64,000 nt of DNA from Methylophaga thalassica (GTDB lineage Bacteria; Pseudomonadota; Gammaproteobacteria; Nitrosococcales; Methylophagaceae): assembly GCF_030159795.1 (NCBI RefSeq), contig NZ_BSND01000003.1:434001-498000 (forward strand). The letters are read 5' to 3'. The translations under genes and the position numbers were made by a program. This document shows positions 38,026 to 46,030 of this stretch, in pieces; the stretch's first letter is position 1; each line of letters opens with the position of its first letter. The notes under the pieces are model-generated. The model searched no databases and was not told where the DNA came from. It saw nothing but the letters and a program-made list of their open reading frames with translations.

Positions 38026-38958
38026 CTAATGGTGACATGACTTATCGTGACATTGATTGACTTCAATCGTGATGTGAGAAAGACGATCAAATTCAGTGAG
38101 TAGTGACTTGTAATGATGCGTGGCTTTAGGCTCAGATGTCACAATGGAAATGATGGCAGCAAAATGATTAGCACTCACATGCCAAATATGAAAATCAACG
38201 ATACGATTATCAGCATCACTTTCAATACAGTTCTGGATGGCTTGGCTATAGCTTTTATCAATACTGCCGTCGAGTAAGACTGGACTTGTTTCCCGAATTA
38301 GGCCAATGGCCCAGATACTAATAATGGCTGCGCCGATAATACCCATTGTGGCATCTAACCATAACCAGCCAAGATACATCGCACCAATAAGGGCAATGAT
38401 GGCGAGAATTGAGGTTAAGGCATCTGCCAATACATGCATATAGGCGGCTTTCAGATTGTGATCGTGATGCGAATGAGCATGTCCATGATTATGACTGTGT
38501 GCATGGTTATCTTTTAATAATAGGGCACTGATCAGATTAACAACGAGACCAATCACAGCGACAAGAATCGCGGCACTGAATTCAATTTGATGTGGATTCA
38601 CCAGTCGCTCAACAGATTCAAGCAACATCATTAAAGCCACCACACCCAGAGCAATTGCACTGGCAAAGCCGCCCAGAACACTTACTTTTCCTGTACCAAA
38701 AGCAAAGGCTGCATTTGCTTTATTTTTCGCCGCGTAAGAATAAGCAAATAAAGTAATCAGAAAAGCGACGACATGGGTAGCCATATGCCAGCCATCAGCA
38801 AGCAATGCCATTGAGCCGAATAGCGTACCGGCGATAATTTCTGCAACCATGGTAATCACAGTAAGGAAAAGCACATATCGGGTACGCTTCTCAGCATGGG
38901 GATTTACCGTGACAAAATCATGATCTTGTTGAAGGTTTTCAATAGTGCGCTGATGCAT
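38026..38958 (-). CDS. Cation diffusion facilitator (zinc/cobalt exporter)
   Basis: The protein has about 310 residues and six membrane segments. The metal site HxxxD pairs are visible in LADGWHMATHVVAF and MHVLADALTSILA, and a His-rich loop (HAHSHNHGHAHSHHDH) lies between membrane segments 4 and 5. These mark a DmeF/CzcD-type zinc or cobalt exporter. I chose ATG 38958 (MHQRTIENLQQD); a longer frame from TTG 39090 would run through a terminator hairpin and is unlikely. The cytoplasmic C-terminal domain ends CHDKSCHH. Confidence 0.85.
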   Translation of the reverse strand: MHQRTIENLQQDHDFVTVNPHAEKRTRYVLFLTVITMVAEIIAGTLFGSMALLADGWHMATHVVAFLITLFAYSYAAKNKANAAFAFGTGKVSVLGGFASAIALGVVALMMLLESVERLVNPHQIEFSAAILVAVIGLVVNLISALLLKDNHAHSHNHGHAHSHHDHNLKAAYMHVLADALTSILAIIALIGAMYLGWLWLDATMGIIGAAIISIWAIGLIRETSPVLLDGSIDKSYSQAIQNCIESDADNRIVDFHIWHVSANHFAAIISIVTSEPKATHHYKSLLTEFDRLSHITIEVNQCHDKSCHH

Positions 38959-39026
38959 AGAATTCAGAGAGTAATTGCCGATGAATGATACTGCTATGCT
39001 AACAGAACTGATGGGACAATTTGACA

Positions 39027-39057
39027 CAAAAAAAAGGGGTGAACTTATGTTCACCCC
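39027..39057 (-). terminator. Orphan terminator upstream of the CDF gene; candidate small RNA or leader 3' end
   Basis: On the minus strand, GGGGTGAAC-ATAA-GTTCACCCC is followed by nine T residues, a strong terminator. It lies 69 bases before the CDF start codon and after no visible gene on that strand. Either a small RNA of the upstream 100-200 bases ends here, or the CDF transcript begins above it and is attenuated. No clear promoter was found. Confidence 0.6.
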
Positions 39058-39218
39058 AAGGCTCAGCACGTAGACAAGAGAGAAATACAAACAAAATGCA
39101 GCTGAAAAGTTGTTTGTAATTTATATTTAGCAGTAACTATGCCAGTTTCTATTTACCATTTAAAACAAAGCTTTATGTTGGGTGTGAAAGTTGTTAATAA
39201 ATTTTATGCACAGCGATG

Positions 39219-39242
39219 GTGCAAATATAAATGGCTTTGCAC
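39219..39242. repeat. Inverted repeat GTGCAAA-N10-TTTGCAC
   Basis: The 7-base arms are perfect and the whole element is 24 bases. It is in the gap between the CDF gene and fdsG and is a likely protein-binding site for one of the divergent transcripts. Confidence 0.45.
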
Positions 39243-39331
39243 TTAATTCGGCCTAGCTGCCAGAGCAGGAAATTTTATGAGCTTGTTATGGTCATACGTT
39301 TATAAAAAATGGATAGTGATTCACAGTTTTT

Positions 39332-39355
39332 AAATATGATTAAAAATGCATATTT
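39332..39355. promoter_or_regulatory. Operator copy A before fdsG
   Basis: AAATATGA-N8-GCATATTT is nearly the same 24-base element as copy B at 39409-39432. The two are 77 bases apart, about seven helix turns. Confidence 0.6.
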
Positions 39356-39408
39356 TTATCGCGCAATCTCTATGCTAATGTCTTGTCAATAATAAAAATA
39401 AATAAATT

Positions 39409-39432
39409 AAATATGCCAAATTGTGCATATTT
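39409..39432. promoter_or_regulatory. Operator copy B before fdsG
   Basis: AAATATGC-N8-GCATATTT is a perfect 8-base inverted repeat ending 21 bases before the fdsG ATG, close to GGAGAGA. A protein bound here would cover the start of the transcript. Confidence 0.6.
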
Positions 39433-39453
39433 CAGATAACGGAGAGAGATATA

Positions 39454-39945
39454 ATGACAGTTGGTAAAGAATGGACTGAGCAGTCTATTCAATTAATTAT
39501 AGATGGATTAAAACATAAGCCTGGCGCGATGTTGCCCATCTTGCATGCAATTCAGAACGAAATTGGCTACATCCCTGAAAAAGCGGTTGCACAGATTGCT
39601 GAGTCTTTGTTGCAAACGCGAGCAGAAGTTCACGGAGTAATCAGTTTCTATCATCATTTCAGAACCACGCCGCCGGGAAAACACACGATTGAAATATGTC
39701 GTGCAGAAGCCTGTCAGGCTGTCGGTTGCCGATCGTTAGAAGCACATGCAAAACAAGCACTCGGCATTGATTATCATCAAACCACCGCGAACAGACAGTT
39801 TTCACTAGAACCCGTTTACTGTCTGGGTAACTGCGCTACTGGCCCTTCTATTAGGATTGATGACGATATCCATGGCCGGGTAAGTCTGGATCGTTTCGAT
39901 GAATTAGTGGCATCCCATCAGCAAGATATGAAGGAGGTCGGCTAA
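39454..39945 (+). CDS. fdsG: NAD-dependent formate dehydrogenase gamma subunit
   Basis: FdsG is a NuoE-like subunit with a 2Fe-2S cluster. The 163-residue protein has Cys ligands in CRAEACQAVGC and CLGNCATGPS. I chose ATG 39454, with GGAGAGA 8 bases upstream; an upstream frame start at 39421 lies inside the operator. It opens the fdsGBA-fdhD-fdsD operon, which oxidises formate to carbon dioxide and makes NADH, the last energy-yielding step of methylotrophy. Confidence 0.94.
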   Translation: MTVGKEWTEQSIQLIIDGLKHKPGAMLPILHAIQNEIGYIPEKAVAQIAESLLQTRAEVHGVISFYHHFRTTPPGKHTIEICRAEACQAVGCRSLEAHAKQALGIDYHQTTANRQFSLEPVYCLGNCATGPSIRIDDDIHGRVSLDRFDELVASHQQDMKEVG

Positions 39946-41486
39946 TGAGTCAGCGTATCTATATTCCCTGCGATACAACCGCACTTTCTTTGGGAGCAGA
40001 TCAACTAGCAGAAGCGGTTCAGCAAGAAATTGAACAACGTGGCCTGGATGCTACTATTGTCCGTAACGGTAGCCGTGGCATGCTTTGGCTTGAACCACTT
40101 GTTGAAGTCGAGACGGCACATGGTCGAGTAGGTTATGGGGCTGTGAGTGCTCAGCAAGTACCGGCGTTATTTGATGCTGGCTTGCTGGATGGTAATCAAC
40201 AACACGAAAGTTGCATTGGTCTGGTTGAAGAGCATCCATACCTTAAAAAACAACAAAGGCTGACATTTGCCCGTTCTGGCATTACTGATCCTGTTTCAAT
40301 TGAAGACTATATTGCTTTGGATGGTTTTAACGGTCTGAAAAATGCCATTGCAATGCAACCCCAAAATATTGTCGATGAAGTCAAAACCTCAGGCCTGCGT
40401 GGTCGTGGTGGTGCCGCCTTCCCAACAGGGATTAAGTGGCAAACCGTTTTAGATACCCCAGCAGAACAAAAATATATTGTCTGTAATGCTGATGAAGGTG
40501 ACTCCGGTACCTTTGCCGATCGCCTGGTGATGGAATGCGATCCATTTATGCTGATAGAAGGCATGACTATCGCTGGATTGGCCGTTCATGCAACACAAGG
40601 TTATATCTATCTCCGTTCTGAATATCCTGTCGCCCATAAACTTCTGAATGAAGCAATTGAACGTGCCTATAAAGCCGGATATCTGGGTGAAAATATTCTG
40701 GGGTCGGGTAAACACTTTGATTTAGAAGTGCGTCTCGGTGCAGGTGCTTATATCTGCGGTGAAGAAACGTCTCTGTTAGATAGTCTGGAAGGAAAGCGTG
40801 GTCTAGTCAGAGCCAAGCCACCGTTACCAGCCATTGTCGGCTTATTCGGGCAACCGACGGTTGTCAATAACGTGCTTTCGTTTGCTGCTGTGCCTTATAT
40901 CCTGGATAAAGGCGGTCAGTCGTATGCTGACTATGGCATGGGGCGTTCGCGCGGCACATTACCTTTGCAATTGGCGGGTAATGTAAAACAAGGTGGCTTA
41001 GTCGAGTTAGCTTTTGGTATTAGTTTACGAGAGTTAATGGAAGACTTTGGTGGCGGCACGTTGACGGGTAAACCTCTGAAAGCTGTACAAGTAGGTGGTC
41101 CGCTGGGTGCTTATCTACCCGCAAGCCAATGGGATACCCTCATTGACTATGAAGAGTTCGCTGCTGTTGGCGCCGTATTAGGCCATGGCGGGGTCGTTAT
41201 GTTTGACGAAACCGTGGATATGGGACAGCAGGCCCGTTTCTCAATGGAATTTTGTAAAGTCGAGTCTTGTGGCAAATGTACGCCATGCCGAATTGGCTCC
41301 ACACGGGGTGTTGAGGTCATTGATCGCATTCGCAACGGTGAAAATGCCAATGCGAACTGGGTCTTACTCGAAGACTTATGCGAAACCATGATAGACGGCT
41401 CGCTTTGTGCGATGGGTGGCATGACGCCATTCCCTGTCCAGAGCGTTATGAAATATTTCCCAGAAGAACTCAGCGCAACGCGCTAG
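39945..41486 (+). CDS. fdsB: NAD-dependent formate dehydrogenase beta subunit
   Basis: FdsB is NuoF-like and carries FMN, NAD and a 4Fe-4S site. The 513-residue protein has an N-terminal thioredoxin-like 2Fe-2S-type region (about 1-90), then GLRGRGGAAFPTGIKW (NADH site), CNADEGDSGTFADR, GAYICGEETSLLDSLEG (FMN) and Cys ligands in ESCGKCTPCRIGS. The start shares one base with the fdsG stop. Confidence 0.95.
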   Translation: MSQRIYIPCDTTALSLGADQLAEAVQQEIEQRGLDATIVRNGSRGMLWLEPLVEVETAHGRVGYGAVSAQQVPALFDAGLLDGNQQHESCIGLVEEHPYLKKQQRLTFARSGITDPVSIEDYIALDGFNGLKNAIAMQPQNIVDEVKTSGLRGRGGAAFPTGIKWQTVLDTPAEQKYIVCNADEGDSGTFADRLVMECDPFMLIEGMTIAGLAVHATQGYIYLRSEYPVAHKLLNEAIERAYKAGYLGENILGSGKHFDLEVRLGAGAYICGEETSLLDSLEGKRGLVRAKPPLPAIVGLFGQPTVVNNVLSFAAVPYILDKGGQSYADYGMGRSRGTLPLQLAGNVKQGGLVELAFGISLRELMEDFGGGTLTGKPLKAVQVGGPLGAYLPASQWDTLIDYEEFAAVGAVLGHGGVVMFDETVDMGQQARFSMEFCKVESCGKCTPCRIGSTRGVEVIDRIRNGENANANWVLLEDLCETMIDGSLCAMGGMTPFPVQSVMKYFPEELSATR

Positions 41487-41496
41487 GAGTGACGAC

Positions 41497-44373
41497 ATGA
41501 GAATTGAAACATTTAATCCAAATAAAGACTACGGTACGCCAGCTCGTGTATCTGAGAAGTTAGTGACTGTAGAAATTGACGGTGTGGAAATCACAGTGCC
41601 TGAAGGCACGTCAGTAATGCGTGCTGCATCGTTAGCGAATATCAATATTCCAAAATTATGTGCAACCGACAATCTGGAATCCTTTGGTTCTTGTCGTTTA
41701 TGTGCTGTACAGATTGAAGGACGACGTGGCTATCCGGCTTCATGTACAACAACTGTTGATGAAGGCATGAAAGTCACCACGCAAAACAGCAAGTTAGCGA
41801 AATTACGCAGAAATGTGATGGAGCTTTACATTTCAGATCACCCACTGGATTGTCTGACCTGTCCTGCCAATGGTAACTGTGAGTTGCAGGATATGGCTGG
41901 TGATGTGGGCCTGCGTGAAGTACGTTATGGATATCAAGGTGAAAACCATCTGGATAGTGAAAAAGATAATTCCAACCCATATTTCAGTTTTGATCCAAGC
42001 AAATGTATTGTCTGCTCTCGTTGTGTACGTGCCTGTGAAGAAGTGCAGGGAACCTTTGCTCTGACGATAGATGGACGTGGTTTTGATTCCAAAGTCGCTG
42101 CTGGTCAAAATGAAGACTTTATGGATTCAGAGTGTGTGTCTTGTGGTGCGTGTGTGCAAGCGTGCCCAACATCTACACTGATGGAAAAAAGCATCATTGA
42201 AATGGGCCAACCTGAGCACAGTGTTGTCACCACATGTGCCTATTGTGGTGTAGGTTGCTCATTTAAAGCTGAAATGAAAGGCGACAAAGTGGTGCGTATG
42301 GTGCCTTATAAAGGCGGCGACGCAAACCACGGTCATTCTTGTGTGAAAGGTCGTTTTGCCTTTGGTTATGCCACGCATAAAGATCGTATCAAAGCACCGA
42401 TGATTCGTGAGTCGATTACCGATCCTTGGCAAGAAGTTAGCTGGGAAGAGGCGATTAATTTTGCAGCAACACGCCTGAAAGGTATTCAAGCTAAATACGG
42501 TCGTGAAAGTGTCGGTGGTATCACTTCATCACGCTGTACTAACGAAGAAAGTTATTTGGTTCAAAAATTAGTCCGTGCGGCATTTGGTAATAACAACACA
42601 GATACCTGTGCACGCGTTTGTCACTCACCAACGGGTTATGGTCTGAAAGTGACCATGGGTGAATCAGCGGGTACGCAGAACTTCGATTCTGTAATGAAAT
42701 CTGATGTCATCATGGTTATCGGTGCTAACCCAACGGATGCGCATCCGGTATTTGGTTCAATGATGCGTCGTCGTCTGCGTGAAGGAGCCGACTTGATTGT
42801 GGCCGATCCACGTCATATTGATCTGTTGAAAACTCCGCATTTGAAAAAAGCACAGCATTTAGCTTTACGCCCAGGTTCTAATGTGGCGCTGGTTAATGCT
42901 ATTGCACACGTTGTGGTGACAGAAGGCCTGGAAGACAGGGCCTTTGTGGAAAAACGCTGTGATATGGAAAGTTATGAAAAATGGCGTGAGTTCATTCGTG
43001 ATGAACGTCATTCACCAGAAGCCGTTGAAGCCACAACAGGTGTCGCAGCAGACAAAGTGCGTCAAGCGGCCAGAACTTATGCGACAGCGAAGAACGGTGC
43101 TATCTACTATGGTCTGGGTGTGACCGAACACAGTCAGGGGTCAACCATGGTCATGGGTATTGCTAACCTGGCGATGGCAACGGGTAATATCGGTCGCGAA
43201 GGTGTGGGCGTGAACCCACTTCGTGGACAGAATAATGTTCAGGGTTCATGTGATATGGGTTCATTCCCACATGAATTGCCAGGCTATCAACACGTTTCAG
43301 ATGATACTGCGCGTGCACACTTTGAATCAGTCTGGGGTGTGAAACTGGATAATGAGCCAGGTCTGCGTATCCCGAATATGTTTGATTCAGCGATTGCTGG
43401 TGAATTTAAAGCCTTATATGTTCAGGGTGAGGATATTGCTCAGTCAGATCCAGGCACACAACATGTGGAAAAAGCACTGCGTTCATTAGAATGTTTGATT
43501 GTTCAGGATCTGTTCCTGAATGAAACAGCCAAATTTGCACACGTGTTATTACCTGGGTCTTCGTTCCTTGAGAAGAACGGTACATTCACTAATGCGGAAC
43601 GCCGTATCAACCGCGTACGTAAAGTGATGCCACCAATAGCAGGTAAGGAAGACTGGGAAATCACAGTGGACTTGTCGAATGCCCTTGGTTATCCCATGCA
43701 TTACAACCATCCATCAGAAATTATGGATGAAATTGCCTCGCTGACACCTACCTTTACCGGTGTTAACTATGATCGTCTTGACGAGCTGGGCAGTATTCAA
43801 TGGCCATGTAATGATGAAAATCCAGTGGGTATGCCTACCATGCATGTGGATGATTTCCCGATTGGTAAGGGTCGTTTCAGTGTCACTGAATACGTGGCGA
43901 CGGATGAACGTACTAATAGTCGTTTCCCATTATTACTCACAACCGGACGTATCCTGTCTCAATACAACGTCGGTGCTCAAACACGTCGTACTGAGAATCA
44001 GGCCTGGCATAATGAGGACGTATTGGATATTCATCCATCTGATGCTGAAGTACGGGGTATTAAAGAGAATGACTGGTTAGGTATTACCAGTCGAGCCGGA
44101 CAAACGGTATTGCGTGCTCGCATTACCGATAAAGTCCTGCCGGGCGTGGTTTACACCACATTCCATCATCCTGGTAGCGGTGCCAACGTTATTACGACTG
44201 ATAACTCTGACTGGGCGACCAACTGTCCTGAGTATAAAGTGACAGCCGTTCAGGTTGAACGAGTCAGCCAACCTTCAGAGTGGCAGCAAAACTTCAAATC
44301 ATTTGAAGCGTTGCAGATGAAACTACTGAAAGGGGCAGCAGACACGGCTCACTCAGAGGTAGAAGCTGAGTAA
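41497..44373 (+). CDS. fdsA: Molybdenum formate dehydrogenase alpha subunit
   Basis: The 958-residue catalytic subunit begins with an NuoG-like N-terminus: 2Fe-2S site (CATDNLESFGSCRLC), His-Cys cluster (DHPLDCLTCPANGNC) and two 4Fe-4S motifs (CIVCSRCVRAC, CVSCGACVQAC). A further 4Fe-4S site CAYCGVGC leads into the bis-MGD domain. The Mo ligand is Cys in CARVCHSP, so this is a cysteine and not a selenocysteine enzyme. The C-terminal domain closes with the cofactor loop ending ATNCPEYK. It is cytosolic; no Tat signal is present. Confidence 0.96.
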   Translation: MRIETFNPNKDYGTPARVSEKLVTVEIDGVEITVPEGTSVMRAASLANINIPKLCATDNLESFGSCRLCAVQIEGRRGYPASCTTTVDEGMKVTTQNSKLAKLRRNVMELYISDHPLDCLTCPANGNCELQDMAGDVGLREVRYGYQGENHLDSEKDNSNPYFSFDPSKCIVCSRCVRACEEVQGTFALTIDGRGFDSKVAAGQNEDFMDSECVSCGACVQACPTSTLMEKSIIEMGQPEHSVVTTCAYCGVGCSFKAEMKGDKVVRMVPYKGGDANHGHSCVKGRFAFGYATHKDRIKAPMIRESITDPWQEVSWEEAINFAATRLKGIQAKYGRESVGGITSSRCTNEESYLVQKLVRAAFGNNNTDTCARVCHSPTGYGLKVTMGESAGTQNFDSVMKSDVIMVIGANPTDAHPVFGSMMRRRLREGADLIVADPRHIDLLKTPHLKKAQHLALRPGSNVALVNAIAHVVVTEGLEDRAFVEKRCDMESYEKWREFIRDERHSPEAVEATTGVAADKVRQAARTYATAKNGAIYYGLGVTEHSQGSTMVMGIANLAMATGNIGREGVGVNPLRGQNNVQGSCDMGSFPHELPGYQHVSDDTARAHFESVWGVKLDNEPGLRIPNMFDSAIAGEFKALYVQGEDIAQSDPGTQHVEKALRSLECLIVQDLFLNETAKFAHVLLPGSSFLEKNGTFTNAERRINRVRKVMPPIAGKEDWEITVDLSNALGYPMHYNHPSEIMDEIASLTPTFTGVNYDRLDELGSIQWPCNDENPVGMPTMHVDDFPIGKGRFSVTEYVATDERTNSRFPLLLTTGRILSQYNVGAQTRRTENQAWHNEDVLDIHPSDAEVRGIKENDWLGITSRAGQTVLRARITDKVLPGVVYTTFHHPGSGANVITTDNSDWATNCPEYKVTAVQVERVSQPSEWQQNFKSFEALQMKLLKGAADTAHSEVEAE

Positions 44374-45203
44374 TGACAAGCGTTGATAAAACGACAGTTG
44401 ATGTTGAGGTAGCCGTTCATCACAATGAATCGGCTACCCAATATCAGCATGACGACATTGCTGTTGAAATACCTGTTGCACTGGTTTACAACACGATTTC
44501 TCATGCGGTGATGATGGCGACACCGGCAGATTTAGCTGACTTTGCTCTGGGGTTTAGTTTGACTGAAGATATTGTGGATAATGCCGAACAGGTTAGCCAT
44601 ATTCATGTGCAGTCGAATAGTAATGGCATCAGTGTCCGATTGATGATTGCTGATGAAAAGTTTGATGCATTACGTGAGCGTCGACGCAGTTTAGTTGGCC
44701 GAACTGGTTGTGGTTTATGTGGTGTTGAATCACTAAAACAGGCTATTCGCCCGATTAAACCCGTTCAGTCGGTGCAAGTTGCGGATGATGTTATCCAGAC
44801 AGCCTTGAATAATATCAAGCAATACCAACAGCTTCAGCAACTGACAGGGGCGACCCATGCAGCAGCTTGGTGTGATCTTGAGGGCAATATTGTGCTAACG
44901 AGGGAAGATGTCGGCAGACACAATGCACTGGATAAACTCATCGGAGCGCATGTTAAAGCCGGATTATCGCCACATGACGGTTTTGTTTTAGTCACCAGTC
45001 GTGCCAGCTATGAAATGGTACAGAAAACAGCCAGCGCTGGTTTTGGCTGTCTTGTGGCAGTGTCTGCCCCCACATCTTTAGCGATTGAACAAGCACAGCA
45101 TGTGGGTCTGAAGCTGGTTGGCTTTGCCCGTTCTGGTCGTCACGTCATTTATCACGATCCGTTTACTCAATATGATCACGAAAAAGCCCACAGGGCAATG
45201 TAA
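44373..45203 (+). CDS. fdhD: Formate dehydrogenase sulfurtransferase FdhD
   Basis: FdhD passes sulfur from IscS to the molybdenum cofactor of formate dehydrogenase. The 276-residue protein has the essential Cys pair in GRTGCGLCGVE and the conserved VGRHNALDKLIG and VTSRASYEMVQK segments. It shares one base with the fdsA stop. Confidence 0.95.
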   Translation: MTSVDKTTVDVEVAVHHNESATQYQHDDIAVEIPVALVYNTISHAVMMATPADLADFALGFSLTEDIVDNAEQVSHIHVQSNSNGISVRLMIADEKFDALRERRRSLVGRTGCGLCGVESLKQAIRPIKPVQSVQVADDVIQTALNNIKQYQQLQQLTGATHAAAWCDLEGNIVLTREDVGRHNALDKLIGAHVKAGLSPHDGFVLVTSRASYEMVQKTASAGFGCLVAVSAPTSLAIEQAQHVGLKLVGFARSGRHVIYHDPFTQYDHEKAHRAM

Positions 45204-45216
45204 GGAAAGTAACAAA

Positions 45217-45471
45217 ATGAGTCATAGTCCGGTTGAAACTTTGATCAAAATGATTAACCAAATCGCGGCCAATAATCGCGCTTACGAAGATAAAGAGGCA
45301 GCTGAACGTGTTGCCAGTCATATCAAGCGCTTCTGGGCCAGAAAGATGAAAGAAGATTTAGTGGAATATCTGGATGCTGGTGGTGCTGAGCTGGATCCGA
45401 TTGCGAAAGAAGCAGCAGAGCAAGTTAAAAGTGGCATGGAAGAAGCCGCTGCCACGAAGCAAGCTGTTTAA
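45217..45471 (+). CDS. fdsD: Formate dehydrogenase delta subunit
   Basis: FdsD is a small protein of 84 residues, with LIKMINQIAANNRAYEDKE and HIKRFWARKMKEDLVEYL, needed for a stable or active complex. I chose ATG 45217, with AAGGAAAG 7 bases upstream; the longer frame starts inside fdhD. It closes the operon. Confidence 0.92.
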   Translation: MSHSPVETLIKMINQIAANNRAYEDKEAAERVASHIKRFWARKMKEDLVEYLDAGGAELDPIAKEAAEQVKSGMEEAAATKQAV

Positions 45472-45497
45472 CCCTCTTCTTCTCAACATAAGCAACA

Positions 45498-45524
45498 AAT
45501 ATAAGGCCTTTAAGGCCTTATATT
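45498..45524. terminator. Bidirectional terminator after fdsD
   Basis: A 13-base palindromic arm around AAGGCCTT is followed by TTTATG on the plus strand. It lies between the convergent fdsD and thioesterase genes. Confidence 0.75.
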
Positions 45525-45537
45525 TTATGTGTCGATA

Positions 45538-45924
45538 TTATTCTTGTGTAATAGCGGCTGGTTGGCGGTTTTCATCAATATGAACATAGACAATGTCAGC
45601 TTCTGCTACTTTCATTGTCGTTTCATTTTTTCCATCACGTCGTTCAATTAATACCGTTACTTTCACAGTGATAGAGGTTGTGCCAATCCGTATCGTATCG
45701 ACATAAATACTAACAATATCAGCCACCAACACGGGCGCAATAAACTGAAAATTATTGACGGCGACAGTAACAACCCGGCCGCCGGCAAGACGACTGGCAT
45801 AAATACCACCGGCAATATCACATTGCGACATTAACCAACCACCAAAAATATCACCAGCGATATTCACATCACTCGGTCTGGCCATAATCCGTAAAACGGC
45901 ATGTTTATCTTGTGGTAACTCCAT
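45538..45924 (-). CDS. Acyl-CoA thioesterase, YciA type
   Basis: The 128-residue hotdog-fold protein has the YciA signature MARPSDVNIAGDIFGGWLMSQ with the catalytic Asp, and VNNFQFIAPVLVADIVSIY. These enzymes hydrolyse acyl-CoA in the cytosol with broad specificity. It is a single gene. Confidence 0.88.
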   Translation of the reverse strand: MELPQDKHAVLRIMARPSDVNIAGDIFGGWLMSQCDIAGGIYASRLAGGRVVTVAVNNFQFIAPVLVADIVSIYVDTIRIGTTSITVKVTVLIERRDGKNETTMKVAEADIVYVHIDENRQPAAITQE

Positions 45925-46030
45925 TACGAATCCTTAACTGAAAATAGATTTATCGTGTCTTTGTTATACAAAAAATACAGAGACTTCTCATGTATAGTGA
46001 TTTTATCAAGCAGAATAAGTGGAGTGGATG

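Noticed and set aside
38958-39090. Longer CDF start at TTG 39090 with a hydrophobic extension
   Set aside because: The extension runs through a strong terminator hairpin, uses TTG and has no ribosome site; ATG 38958 gives the usual family start.
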